Positions 41,479 to 50,086 of a DNA stretch of 64,000 bases are shown here, piece after piece. Position numbers and translations under genes: made by a program. The DNA is taken from NCBI GenBank assembly GCA_035295845.1, contig DATGIF010000033.1, forward strand, positions 1 to 64,000. Direction: 5' to 3'. Source of the DNA: Palsa-892 sp035295845 (lineage in GTDB: Bacteria; Pseudomonadota; Alphaproteobacteria; Rhizobiales; Xanthobacteraceae). Numbering within the stretch: the first letter of the stretch is position 1; every line of letters starts with the position of its first letter. A model generated the notes under the pieces. The model made no database searches, was not told the DNA's origin, and worked only from the letters and a program-made list of their open reading frames with translations.

Positions 41479-42873
41479 ATGAGCGGAAACGTCGTCGCGC
41501 TGCTCTACCTCGTCGCCGGGGTCCTGTTCATTCTGGCGCTGCGCGGGCTTTCGAATCCGGAGTCGTCGCGGCAGGGCAACCTGTTCGGCATGGCCGGCAT
41601 GGGTATCGCCATTGTCACCACGCTCGCGGCCTCGCCGCCTGCGGGGCCCATCGGTTGGGCGCTCGTGGCGGGCGGTCTTGTCATCGGCGGCAGCATCGGC
41701 GCGGTGATTGCGCGGCAAATCGCAATGACAGCGATGCCGCAACTCGTTGCCGCCTTCCATTCGCTGGTCGGGCTCGCTGCCGTGCTCGTCGCCGCCGGCG
41801 CGCTCTACGCGCCGCAGGCCTTTGGCATCGGCGCGCCGGGAGCGATCCATGGCCAGAGCCTCATTGAAATGTCGATCGGCACCGCCATCGGCGCGATCAC
41901 CTTCACCGGCTCGGTGATCGCCTTCCTCAAGCTCAACGGCAATATGAGCGGCGCGCCGATCATGCTGCCCGCGCGCCATGTCATCAACATTTTGATCGCG
42001 CTCGCGATCCTCGCTTCGATCGTGATGTTCGTGCGCACCGAGATGCACGCGTTGTTCTGGGCGATCGCGCTGCTCTCCTTCCTGATCGGCGTTCTTATTA
42101 TCATTCCGATCGGCGGCGCCGACATGCCGGTCGTCATCTCCATGCTGAATTCCTATTCCGGCTGGGCCGCCGCCGGCATCGGTTTCACGCTCGGCAACAC
42201 CGCCTTGATCATCACCGGCGCGCTGGTCGGTTCCTCGGGCGCGATTCTCTCCTACATCATGTGCAAGGGCATGAACCGCAGCTTCTTCGCGGTGATCCTC
42301 GGCGGCTTCGGCGGCGAGACCGCGGGACCCGCGGGCCATATCGAGACGCGGCCGGTGAAGCAAGGCTCGGCGGACGATGCCGCCTTCATCATGAAGAATG
42401 CCTCGAAGGTGATCGTCGTGCCGGGCTACGGCATGGCGGTCGCGCAGGCGCAGCACGCGCTCCGCGAAATGGCCGACAAGCTGAAAGCGGAAGGCGTCGA
42501 AGTGAAGTACGCGATCCATCCGGTGGCCGGCCGCATGCCGGGCCACATGAATGTGCTCCTTGCGGAAGCCAACGTGCCCTATGACGAAGTGTTCGAACTC
42601 GAGGATATCAACTCGGAATTCGCGCAAGCCGACGTCGCCTTCGTGATCGGCGCCAACGACGTGACCAATCCCGCGGCCAAGACCGATCCCAAATCGCCGA
42701 TCTTCGGCATGCCGGTCTTGGACGTGGAAAAAGCGAAGACGGTCCTGTTCGTGAAGCGCGGCATGGGCTCCGGTTATGCCGGCGTCGAGAACGAGCTGTT
42801 CTTCCGTGACAACACGATGATGCTGTTCTCCGACGCGAAGAAGATGGTCGAGAACATCGTGAAGGCGCTCTAG
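41479..42873 (+). CDS. pntB: NAD(P) transhydrogenase subunit beta
   Basis: This 464-residue subunit carries the other membrane helices of domain II (about 1-270) and the NADP(H)-binding domain III (about 285-464). The junction reads MNRSFFAVILGGFGGE. Domain III has VIVVPGYGMAVAQAQHALRE as the nucleotide motif, AIHPVAGRMPGHMNVLLAEA and VIGANDVTNPAA. The stop TAG forms the palindrome CTAG with the stop of the convergent M48 protease gene, so the two coding regions overlap by four bases. Confidence 0.97.
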   Translation: MSGNVVALLYLVAGVLFILALRGLSNPESSRQGNLFGMAGMGIAIVTTLAASPPAGPIGWALVAGGLVIGGSIGAVIARQIAMTAMPQLVAAFHSLVGLAAVLVAAGALYAPQAFGIGAPGAIHGQSLIEMSIGTAIGAITFTGSVIAFLKLNGNMSGAPIMLPARHVINILIALAILASIVMFVRTEMHALFWAIALLSFLIGVLIIIPIGGADMPVVISMLNSYSGWAAAGIGFTLGNTALIITGALVGSSGAILSYIMCKGMNRSFFAVILGGFGGETAGPAGHIETRPVKQGSADDAAFIMKNASKVIVVPGYGMAVAQAQHALREMADKLKAEGVEVKYAIHPVAGRMPGHMNVLLAEANVPYDEVFELEDINSEFAQADVAFVIGANDVTNPAAKTDPKSPIFGMPVLDVEKAKTVLFVKRGMGSGYAGVENELFFRDNTMMLFSDAKKMVENIVKAL

Positions 42874-43988
42874 TTTTTATCTCCCCAGGGGCCTGGAGTT
42901 TCCGTCGGCGCCGGCTCGCTCCACGGGCCGGCTTTCGTGTCTCCGGAAGCGGGCGATGTATTTTCGTCCGCCTCGCCTTCCGGCGTTTCCTTCGGCGGCG
43001 GCAGCGCGAGCGGCCCCGGATCATGGCCGCCGGCGTATTTCACCAGCGCCGCCACCCGCTGGTCGACCGAGGGATGGGTGTCGAACAGGTTGCTGAAGCC
43101 CTCGCGCGGATTGTCGACGCACATTTCCATCACCGCTGAGGTCGCGCCCCGCAATTCGCCGCGACCTTCGATCTTGCGCAGGGCCGAGATCATGGCGTCC
43201 GGGTTCTTGGTGAGCTCGACCGAGCCCGCATCGGCAAGAAACTCGCGTGAACGCGAGAGCGCCATGCGCACGACCACGGAGAGGAGCCACGCAATCACGA
43301 TCAAGATGATCGCGATCAGGATCGCGGCTCCGGCGCCGCCCTTGCGCTCGCTTGACGACGAGCCGCCGCGAAAGCTTACGCCTGTATTCGTGAACATGCG
43401 GAAAATCATCTCGCCGAAGAACGAGACGACGCCGGCGATGACCATGGCGATCACCATCAGCCGCACGTCGCCGTTCCTGATGTGGGTGAGCTCGTGGCCA
43501 AGCACAGCCTCGAGCTCGTCCTGGTTCAGCGCCTTGATCAGGCCCGTCGTCACCGTGATCGAATATTGGCTTTGGTTCATGCCAGTGGCGAATGCGTTCA
43601 GCGCGTCGGAGTCCATCACCTTGAGCTTCGGCATCGGAATGCCGCGCGAAATGCACAGATTTTCGAGTGCGTCCCACACTTTCGGATAGTCTGTGCGCGA
43701 GACGAGCTCGCCGCCGGTGAGGGCGTCGATCATCGACTGGTGGAATTTGTAGGCGATGAAAATCCAGAGCACCGTGCCGGCGGTCGCCCATGGCACCGAC
43801 GGCCAGAAGTCGCGTTCCGCGCGCCAGAGGATGAATTGCACGTCTTCGTCGCCGTGCGGAAAGGCCTCCGCGACAAGCGCGCCCGCGAAGACGAGCACAT
43901 AGACGAGGAAGAACAGTCCGATCAGCAGAAAGGCCGAGCGGACCTGGTTGCCGCGAATGTGCGTATAAAGACCATAGGCGTGTTCCAT
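42870..43988 (-). CDS. M48-family membrane zinc metalloprotease (HtpX-like)
   Basis: This 372-residue protein has two N-terminal transmembrane segments (about 18-42 and 68-82), the zinc motif His165-Glu-Leu-Thr-His169 in EAVLGHELTHIRNGD, two more hydrophobic segments (about 173-195, 220-245) and the third ligand Glu in SREFLADAGSVEL. The DTHPSVDQRVAAL motif is typical of M48B. The C-terminal 45 residues are Pro/Glu-rich. HtpX-like proteases help clear misfolded inner-membrane proteins. LemA lies directly upstream, a frequent pairing. Confidence 0.93.
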   Translation of the reverse strand: MEHAYGLYTHIRGNQVRSAFLLIGLFFLVYVLVFAGALVAEAFPHGDEDVQFILWRAERDFWPSVPWATAGTVLWIFIAYKFHQSMIDALTGGELVSRTDYPKVWDALENLCISRGIPMPKLKVMDSDALNAFATGMNQSQYSITVTTGLIKALNQDELEAVLGHELTHIRNGDVRLMVIAMVIAGVVSFFGEMIFRMFTNTGVSFRGGSSSSERKGGAGAAILIAIILIVIAWLLSVVVRMALSRSREFLADAGSVELTKNPDAMISALRKIEGRGELRGATSAVMEMCVDNPREGFSNLFDTHPSVDQRVAALVKYAGGHDPGPLALPPPKETPEGEADENTSPASGDTKAGPWSEPAPTETPGPWGDKN

Positions 43989-44025
43989 GGTCCGGTCCTT
44001 CGCCGCTTGCCGGCGCGTTGCCGCC

Positions 44026-44589
44026 TTAGAACTTCACGCTCGGCGGTTGTTCGAGCTGGCTACGATCGGCGCCGAGATCGAAGAAGTCGCGCTGGCTGAA
44101 GCCGAGCATGCCGGCGAACAGCGCCGCCGGGAAACGCTGGATGCCGGTGTTGTATTCCTGCACCGCGTTGTTGAAGAAGCGGCGGGCGGCGGCAATCTTG
44201 TTCTCGATGTCGGCCAATTCGTTCTGCAGCTGCTGGAAGTTCGCGCTCGCCTTGAGATCGGGATAGGCCTCGCCCAGCGCCAACAAACCGTGCAGTGCGC
44301 CGGTGAGCTGGTTCTCGGCGGCGGCGACCTGCTCGGGCGTCTTGGCGGCGACGGCGGCGTTGCGGGCCTGGACCACCGCATCAAGCGTGCCGCGCTCGTG
44401 AGCGGCGTAGCCTTTCACGGTCTCGATCAGGTTGGGGATGAGATCGTGCCGCTGTTTCAGCTGCACGTCGATGTCGGCGAAGGCCTGGTTGACGCGCTGC
44501 CTGAGGGTGACGAGCCCGTTATAGACGAAGATGGCGGAAACAATCAGAAAGCCAACGATCGTGAGAAAAATCCAACCTGAAGTCGACAT
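44026..44589 (-). CDS. LemA family protein
   Basis: This 187-residue protein has one N-terminal transmembrane helix (about 5-27) and a helical bundle: YNGLVTLRQRVNQAFADID, VQLKQRHDLIPNLIETVKGYA, AENQLTGALHGLLALGEAYPDLKA and FNNAVQEYNTGIQRFPA. LemA proteins have no defined catalytic role but regularly sit beside M48 proteases or TPM proteins. ATG 44589 behind GGAGGGAG is chosen over the longer frame to 44652. The protease gene follows 37 bases after its stop. Confidence 0.93.
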   Translation of the reverse strand: MSTSGWIFLTIVGFLIVSAIFVYNGLVTLRQRVNQAFADIDVQLKQRHDLIPNLIETVKGYAAHERGTLDAVVQARNAAVAAKTPEQVAAAENQLTGALHGLLALGEAYPDLKASANFQQLQNELADIENKIAAARRFFNNAVQEYNTGIQRFPAALFAGMLGFSQRDFFDLGADRSQLEQPPSVKF

Positions 44590-44710
44590 GAAAGCTGCTC
44601 CCTCCGGCCAGCGATTTCGCAACCCTAACGCATAAATCGTGCCTGCGGACAATCCCTCTCGATTTTTCGCATTCCAAAAAATCGTCGCGCCGGCGTGCTA
44701 TCCGAGGATC

Positions 44711-45523
44711 ATGGCGACATTGAAATCGCTGCTGATTCTTCTCGCGGTTGGTTACATCGCATTGGTCGCGCTGACCTATTTTGCGCAGCGCGCGCTCCTC
44801 TATTTCCCTGACCGGGCGCGCACGCCGCCTGCGTCGGCGGGACTTCCCGAAGCCGAAGAGGTTACGATCGAAACCGCCGACGGCGAAAAGTTGATCGCCT
44901 GGCATGTGCCGCCGGCCGAAGGAAAGCCGGTGGTCCTCTATTTTCACGGCAATGGCGGCGCGCTCGTCGACCGCGTCCGCCGCTTCCGCGGCCTGATCGC
45001 GAACGGAAACGGATTGCTGGCGCTGTCCTATCGCGGCTATGGCGGCTCGAGCGGCAGCCCGAGCGAAGCAGGGCTTTTGGCGGACGCGGCCGCAGCCTAT
45101 GTTTTCGCGACCGCGCGCTATCCAGCGAAGCTGATCGCGGTGTTTGGCGAATCCCTCGGTACCGGGGTCGCCGTTTGGCTCGCGGCGGAAAAGCCGGTCG
45201 CGTGCGTCATCCTGCAAGCGCCCTATACATCGATCGTCGATGTCGGCGCTGCCGCCTATCCGATCCTGCCGGTGAGGCTATTGCTCAAGGATCGTTTTCC
45301 ATCGGATCAGCGCGTCGGCCGGATCACGGCGCCGGTACTCGTTCTCCATGGCGAGCGGGATCGCATTGTGCCGATCGAATATGGCGAGCGGCTCTACGCG
45401 CTCATTCGCGCGCCGAAAAAGTTCGTGCGCTTCCCCGAAGGCGACCATGTCGATCTCGACCGGTCCGGAGCGATTGCGATCGTTCAAAGCTTTATCGCCG
45501 AGTCTTGCGCGGGCCAAAAATGA
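44711..45523 (+). CDS. Alpha/beta hydrolase, membrane-anchored (Bem46-like)
   Basis: This 270-residue protein has an N-terminal membrane anchor (residues 5-25, SLLILLAVGYIALVALTYFA). The fold motifs are LYFHGNGGALVDRV (oxyanion side), LSYRGYGGSSGSPSE, nucleophile Ser148 in VFGESLGTGVAV, the Asp of LHGERDRIVPIEY and His in EGDHVDLD. It resembles the ABHD13/Bem46 group of serine hydrolases; the substrate is unknown. The start at ATG 44711 follows GAGG. It converges on rpsU. Confidence 0.9.
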   Translation: MATLKSLLILLAVGYIALVALTYFAQRALLYFPDRARTPPASAGLPEAEEVTIETADGEKLIAWHVPPAEGKPVVLYFHGNGGALVDRVRRFRGLIANGNGLLALSYRGYGGSSGSPSEAGLLADAAAAYVFATARYPAKLIAVFGESLGTGVAVWLAAEKPVACVILQAPYTSIVDVGAAAYPILPVRLLLKDRFPSDQRVGRITAPVLVLHGERDRIVPIEYGERLYALIRAPKKFVRFPEGDHVDLDRSGAIAIVQSFIAESCAGQK

Positions 45524-45526
45524 AAA

Positions 45527-45554
45527 CGCGGGCGAGGTTTTGAGCCTGCCCGCG
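45527..45554 (-). terminator. Terminator of rpsU
   Basis: On the minus strand CGCGGGC (45554-45548) and AGG pair with CCT and GCCCGCG (45533-45527) around CTCAAAA with one bulged base, followed by TTTTCATTTTT. It lies between the convergent hydrolase gene and rpsU. Confidence 0.85.
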
Positions 45555-45579
45555 CCATAACCCGCGTGAATTTGATCGA

Positions 45580-45909
45580 TCAGCGATATCCGCCGCCGCC
45601 GCCGAAGCCGCCGCCACCACCACCGCCAAAGCCGCCGCCGAAACCGCCGGGCCTGCCGCCGCGACCGCCAGCAGCGGCGCCAGGCGCGGTCTTCGGCTTC
45701 GAAGGCAGCAACCCTTCGCGCTGGGCGCGCTTGCGCGCGAGCTTGCGCGCGCGGCGGATCGCTTCCGCCTTTTCGCGGGCACGCTTCTCGGAGGGCTTCT
45801 CGTAGTGGCCGCGCAGCTTCATTTCGCGGAAGATGCCCTCGCGCTGCATTTTCTTCTTGAGCGCCTTGAGGGCCTGATCGACGTTGTTGTCGCGAACGAG
45901 AACCTGCAC
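45580..45909 (-). CDS. rpsU: Ribosomal protein S21 with glycine-rich C-terminal tail
   Basis: This 109-residue protein starts at GTG 45909 behind AGAGGAAG and begins QVLVRDNNVDQALKALKKK, the S21 signature. Residues 1-70 are a normal basic S21 (MQREGIFREMKLRGHYEKPS). From about residue 75 comes an extension of Ala, Pro and then almost only Gly with Arg and Phe (GGRGGRPGGFGGGFGG and further Gly runs), giving an RGG-like tail. Ordinary S21 is about 70 residues. Related tails occur in Bradyrhizobium-like genomes. The frame open to 46119 is not the start. Confidence 0.93.
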   Translation of the reverse strand: MQVLVRDNNVDQALKALKKKMQREGIFREMKLRGHYEKPSEKRAREKAEAIRRARKLARKRAQREGLLPSKPKTAPGAAAGGRGGRPGGFGGGFGGGGGGGFGGGGGYR

Positions 45910-46078
45910 GTGTCTTCCTCTTTTCAAGTTTAGGATCGGGTTTCGGCACGGAGCTTGGGTCAAAGCCGGAGCCCTGCCGAGCGCGGCGCGTGTACCAGAA
46001 ACGGACGGAAAAGTCCACTCGAGGAAACAAACGCCCGCCGTTGCCGAAAACGCCGAGGCCGGCCTAGGGTTCCCGCGC

Positions 46079-47257
46079 ATGCGCATTGTGGGCATTTCCG
46101 ACATTGTCGTTCCGATCAAGTCCTCGATCCGGAACGCCTACATCGACTTCTCGGCCATGACCGCGAGCGTGGTGGCGGTCTTCACCGACATTGCGCGCGA
46201 CGGCCGACCTGTAGTCGGCTTCGGCTTCAATTCCAACGGCCGCTACGCGCAGCAGGCGCTCCTGCGCGAGCGCTTTATTCCGCGCCTGAAAACGGCAAGT
46301 ACGAAAGACCTGCAAGACGAGCGCGGCCTGATCGATCCGGAAAAGGCCTGGGCGGCGATGATGAAAAACGAGAAGCCGGGCGGGCATGGCGAGCGCTCGG
46401 TCGCGGTCGGCGTTCTCGATATGGCGCTGTGGGACGCGCGGGCGAAGGCCGAGGGCGTGCCGCTGTGGAAATTACTCGCCGATCGCTACAACGGCGGCAA
46501 GGCGGACGCGGCGGCATGGGTCTATGCCGCCGGCGGGTATTACTACCCCGACGAAGATACAAAGAGTCTTTCCGCCGAGATGCGCAGCTATCTCGATCGC
46601 GGCTATTCGACCGTGAAGATGAAAATCGGCGGTGCCGATCTCGCGACCGATATTGCGCGGATCGAGGCCGTCCTCAAAGTGCTCGGCGGACGCGGCGAGA
46701 ATCTGTGTGTCGATGCCAATGGGCGTTTCGATTTCGATACGGCGGCCGCCTATGCCGATGCAATCGCGCCGTTCGGATTGCGCTGGTACGAGGAGCCCGT
46801 CGATCCGCTCGATTACCTTCTGCATGCGGCACTTGCCGAGCGCTATGAGCGGCCGCTCGCCACCGGCGAAAATCTTTTTTCCATGCAGGACGCGCGGAAC
46901 CTCGTCCGCCATGGGGGCTTGCGGTCTGATCGTGACATTCTGCAATTCGATCCGGCGCTTTCCTATGGCCTCGTCGAATATCTGCGCACGCTCGAAATGC
47001 TCTCGGCGCACGGCTGGTCGCCGCGCCGCTGCGTGCCGCATGGCGGGCATCAGTTCGCGCTCAACATCGCGGTGGGGCTCGGGCTCGGCGGGAATGAATC
47101 CTATCCGCAGGTCTTCGCGCCGTTCGGAGGCTTTGCCGACAATACGCCGGTCGAAGACAGCCGGGTGAAGATGCCGGACATTCCCGGGATCGGCTTTGAG
47201 GCGAAGAACGATCTTTACGCGGTGATGAAGCCGATGGCGGAAGCCGGACCCGGCTGA
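46079..47257 (+). CDS. D(-)-tartrate dehydratase, enolase superfamily
   Basis: This 392-residue member of the mandelate racemase/muconate lactonizing group closely matches my recollection of the characterised D-tartrate dehydratase of Bradyrhizobium: IRNAYIDFSAMT, VVGFGFNSNGRYAQ, MMKNEKPGGHGERSVAVG and VYAAGGYYYP. The expected catalytic set is present: Lys99 (NEKPGG), Lys180/Lys182 (TVKMKIGG), metal ligands Asp212, Glu238 or Glu239 and Glu264 (ATGENLF), and His321 or His324 in PHGGHQFALN. It would dehydrate D-tartrate to oxaloacetate. ATG 46079 is chosen; the frame is open further upstream. It stands alone, convergent with purK. Confidence 0.87.
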   Translation: MRIVGISDIVVPIKSSIRNAYIDFSAMTASVVAVFTDIARDGRPVVGFGFNSNGRYAQQALLRERFIPRLKTASTKDLQDERGLIDPEKAWAAMMKNEKPGGHGERSVAVGVLDMALWDARAKAEGVPLWKLLADRYNGGKADAAAWVYAAGGYYYPDEDTKSLSAEMRSYLDRGYSTVKMKIGGADLATDIARIEAVLKVLGGRGENLCVDANGRFDFDTAAAYADAIAPFGLRWYEEPVDPLDYLLHAALAERYERPLATGENLFSMQDARNLVRHGGLRSDRDILQFDPALSYGLVEYLRTLEMLSAHGWSPRRCVPHGGHQFALNIAVGLGLGGNESYPQVFAPFGGFADNTPVEDSRVKMPDIPGIGFEAKNDLYAVMKPMAEAGPG

Positions 47258-47264
47258 AGCGGGG

Positions 47265-48362
47265 CTATTTTTCCGGCTTCACCCGCGTGACGTGTCCCAT
47301 CTTGCGTCCGGGTCGCGCCTCGCGCTTGCCGTAGATGTGGAGCGCCGCGCCCGGCTCGGCGAGGAGTTTTTTCCAGTTTTCGATTTCCTCGCCGATCAGA
47401 TTGGTCATTTCGACCTTGCCGAGACGGCGGGGTTGGGCGAGCGGCCAGCCGGCGATCGCCCGAATATGTTGCTCGAACTGGCTCGCGCTGGCGCCGTCGA
47501 TCGTCCAATGCCCGGAATTATGCACGCGCGGCGCGATCTCGTTAACGAGTAACTGGCGCTTTCCGTCCTTTGCGACGACGAACATTTCGACCGCGAGCAC
47601 GCCGACATAGGCAAGCTCATCGGCGATTTTTTTCGTGATTGCGACCGCCTCCTTGGCCAGGGCGGGGGTGAGGGCTGCCGGCACCAGGGATTGATGCAGA
47701 ATGTGATCGCGGTGAACGTTCTCGATCGGATCGTAGGCGGCGAAGCTGCCGTCGCGGCCGCGCGCGGCGACAACGGAAAACTCGCGCTCGAATTTGATGA
47801 AGCCCTCGAGAATGGCGGGCACTTCCCCGAGCCCCTTCCAGCTCGCCGCCGTATCGCTATCGCTGTGGACGACCGCCTGCCCCTTGCCGTCATAGCCGAG
47901 GCGACGTGTCTTCAGCACGGCGGGCGGCGGAATTTGCACGATCGCAACGGCGATATCGACCTCGGAGCCGATTTCCGCAAACGGCGCGGTGCCGATGCCG
48001 AAATCGATCAGGAAGTTCTTTTCCGCGAGCCGGTCCTGGGTCGTCGCGAGAATGGCGGGATCGGGCAGGACCGCGTTTCGATTGGTGACGAGAAAATCCG
48101 CGGTCTCGGCGGGCACGTTCTCGAACTCATAGGTGATGAGGTCGACGCTATTCGCAAAGCGCGTGAGCGCGTTGTCGTCGTCATAGGCGGCGCAGGTTTT
48201 TTCGGCGGCGACGTCGAAGGCGCAGGAATCGGGCTCCGGCGAATAGACGTGGCAGCGGAGCCCCAGCCGCGCGGCCGCCATGATCAACATGCGGCCGAGC
48301 TGGCCGCCGCCGAGAATGCCGAGCGTCGACCCCGGCTTGAGCACGGGCAGTTGATCGGCCAT
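47265..48362 (-). CDS. purK: N5-carboxyaminoimidazole ribonucleotide synthase
   Basis: This 365-residue ATP-grasp enzyme uses ATP and bicarbonate to convert AIR to N5-CAIR in purine synthesis. Landmarks are STLGILGGGQLGRMLIMAAARLG at the N-terminus, LITYEFENVPAETADFL, the ATP-grasp LKTRRLGYDGKGQAVV, EGFIKFEREFSVVAARG, and EIAPRVHNSGHWTIDGASASQ near the C-terminus. The start is 8 bases after the purE stop, so purE-purK form an operon. Confidence 0.97.
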   Translation of the reverse strand: MADQLPVLKPGSTLGILGGGQLGRMLIMAAARLGLRCHVYSPEPDSCAFDVAAEKTCAAYDDDNALTRFANSVDLITYEFENVPAETADFLVTNRNAVLPDPAILATTQDRLAEKNFLIDFGIGTAPFAEIGSEVDIAVAIVQIPPPAVLKTRRLGYDGKGQAVVHSDSDTAASWKGLGEVPAILEGFIKFEREFSVVAARGRDGSFAAYDPIENVHRDHILHQSLVPAALTPALAKEAVAITKKIADELAYVGVLAVEMFVVAKDGKRQLLVNEIAPRVHNSGHWTIDGASASQFEQHIRAIAGWPLAQPRRLGKVEMTNLIGEEIENWKKLLAEPGAALHIYGKREARPGRKMGHVTRVKPEK

Positions 48363-48370
48363 GGCGGCGA

Positions 48371-48862
48371 TCAGCTTTTGGGGCGCTTGCCGACCGCGGC
48401 GGTCTGGCGGCTGCGGAATTGATCGAGGCGCTTGGCGAGCCTGGCGTCGGAGAGCGCGAGCACGGCGGCGGCGAGGAGGGCGGCGTTGATCGCGCCGGGC
48501 TTGCCGATCGCGAGCGTGCCGACCGGAATGCCGGCCGGCATCTGCATGATGGAAAGCAAACTATCCTTGCCCTCGAGCGCGGTGGTGTTCATGGGCACGC
48601 CGAATACCGGCAGCGGCGTGAGCGAAGCGGTCATGCCGGGAAGATGCGCGGCCCCGCCGGCGCCGGCGATCACGACCTTGTAGCCCTTCTTGCGCGCGGA
48701 CTTGGCGAATTTGTAGAGGCGGTCGGGCGTGCGGTGCGCCGACACGATCAGGCGCTCGTGACCGATGCCCAGCTCGTCGAGCGCCGCCGCCGCGTAGCGA
48801 AGCGTCTCCCAGTCGGACTGGCTACCCATGATGATCGCGACCGGACGCTTTCCTGCGGGCAT
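48371..48862 (-). CDS. purE: N5-carboxyaminoimidazole ribonucleotide mutase
   Basis: This 163-residue class I PurE converts N5-CAIR to CAIR, the step after PurK. It shows VAIIMGSQSDWETLRYAA, the LIVSAHRTPDRLYKF motif with the catalytic His, VIAGAGGAAHLPGMTASLT, PVFGVPMNT and MQMPAGIPVGTLAIG. ATG 48862 is preferred; an in-frame GTG at 48871 adds three residues. It is followed directly by purK. Confidence 0.96.
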   Translation of the reverse strand: MPAGKRPVAIIMGSQSDWETLRYAAAALDELGIGHERLIVSAHRTPDRLYKFAKSARKKGYKVVIAGAGGAAHLPGMTASLTPLPVFGVPMNTTALEGKDSLLSIMQMPAGIPVGTLAIGKPGAINAALLAAAVLALSDARLAKRLDQFRSRQTAAVGKRPKS

Positions 48863-48958
48863 TCTTGGCACCCCCTGGCGCCGGAAAGCCGCGGATTATA
48901 GGAGTGGAAGGGTGGCTGGCAAGCGACGCTCCGATTTGCGGGGAATGGGGTTAATTCA

Positions 48959-49642
48959 ATGAATCGCGACCGCTCGCGGAATGCGCACCGGAAGCCGGCG
49001 GGCGAAAAACGCGTCCGCCTGCGTCCGGCGCGCGAGCCCGATTCGGCGCCGGCGACGCCGAAATCGCGCGCCAAACGGCGCGCGCTGCCGATGCAGCTCG
49101 CGGCCGAGCTCGATGCGCTGAAAGAAGAACTGGCGCGGGCGCGGGCGCGCGTTGCCGAACTTGAATCGCATGTCGACGAAGATCCGCTGACCGGGCTCTT
49201 GAACCGGCGCGGCTTCGAACGGGCGCTCGAACGCGCGCTCGCCTATGTGCGCCGCTACGGCGCCACGGCGGCGCTTTTGTTTCTCGACCTCGATGGCTTC
49301 AAGGCGGTGAACGATCGTCAAGGGCACGCGGCGGGGGACTGGGTGCTCGGTCGGCTGGCGCGGTTGATCGCGGGAAACGTGCGCGCCTCCGACGTCGTCG
49401 CGCGCATCGGCGGCGACGAGATGGTGGTGCTGTTGTGGAATTTACGCGCAGACCAGGCCGAGTTGAAAGCGCGGGCGATGGAGGAGCTGATCGCCGCTTC
49501 GCCCTTCGAGCAGAACGGGAAGCGCTTCAATATCGGGCTTTCCGCGGGCTTCACCATGCTCGCGCCCGACGATACGGTCGAGACGGCGCTCGCGCGCGCG
49601 GATCAAGCGATGTATGCGCGAAAACGCGAGCGTCGCAGCTAG
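48959..49642 (+). CDS. GGDEF-domain diguanylate cyclase
   Basis: This 227-residue protein has a basic, disordered N-terminus (1-45), a coiled coil (about 46-72, AAELDALKEELARARARVAE) and a GGDEF domain (about 75-225). The domain begins DPLTGLLNRRGFERAL and includes LLFLDLDGFKAVNDRQGH. The active-site signature is GGDEM, a tolerated variant, and an RASD inhibitory I-site sits five residues before it, so c-di-GMP synthesis with feedback control is plausible. There is no sensor domain or membrane segment; regulation may act through the coiled-coil dimerisation. Confidence 0.92.
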   Translation: MNRDRSRNAHRKPAGEKRVRLRPAREPDSAPATPKSRAKRRALPMQLAAELDALKEELARARARVAELESHVDEDPLTGLLNRRGFERALERALAYVRRYGATAALLFLDLDGFKAVNDRQGHAAGDWVLGRLARLIAGNVRASDVVARIGGDEMVVLLWNLRADQAELKARAMEELIAASPFEQNGKRFNIGLSAGFTMLAPDDTVETALARADQAMYARKRERRS

Positions 49643-49645
49643 CAG

Positions 49646-50086
49646 CTAGCGTCCGAGAAAGGGTTGCATACCCTCGCGCGCGAGCTCGTCGGCGCGCTCA
49701 TTCTCGTCGTGGCCGACATGGCCGCGCACCCAGTGCCAGGTGACGCGATGGCGTTGGGCGGCTTCATCGAGCCGCTTCCACAGATCGACGTTTTTCACCG
49801 GCTTCTTGTCGCTCGTGCGCCAGCCGTTTTTCTTCCAGTTATGCATCCACTGCGTGATGCCGTCGCGGAGATATTGCGAATCCGTATGCAGTTCCGCCGG
49901 GGTGCCGCCGGGCAGCGCCTCGAGCGCGGAGATCGCCGCAAGCAATTCCATGCGGTTGTTGGTTGTCGCCGCCTCGCCGCCCTTCATCTCGGTGATTTTG
50001 TCGCCGTCGCGGATGATCGCGCCCCAACCTCCCGGTCCCGGATTACCCGAGCAGGCGCCGTCGGTATGGATGATCACGCGGCTCAT
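49646..50086 (-). CDS. rnhA: Ribonuclease HI
   Basis: This 146-residue endonuclease degrades RNA in RNA-DNA hybrids. The catalytic acids are in IIHTDGACSGNPGPGG, TTNNRMELLAAISAL, LHTDSQYLRDGI and GHVGHDENERADELA. The basic handle region WMHNWKKNGWRTSDKKPVKN is present, as in type HI enzymes. Its start overlaps the thrB stop in an ATGA, so it is translationally coupled to thrB. Its stop lies 3 bases from that of the convergent GGDEF gene. Confidence 0.97.
   Translation of the reverse strand: MSRVIIHTDGACSGNPGPGGWGAIIRDGDKITEMKGGEAATTNNRMELLAAISALEALPGGTPAELHTDSQYLRDGITQWMHNWKKNGWRTSDKKPVKNVDLWKRLDEAAQRHRVTWHWVRGHVGHDENERADELAREGMQPFLGR

Noticed and set aside
45590..45670. CCGCCACCG-type tandem repeat
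   Set aside because: It is the coding sequence of the glycine-rich tail of S21, not an independent repeat or CRISPR.
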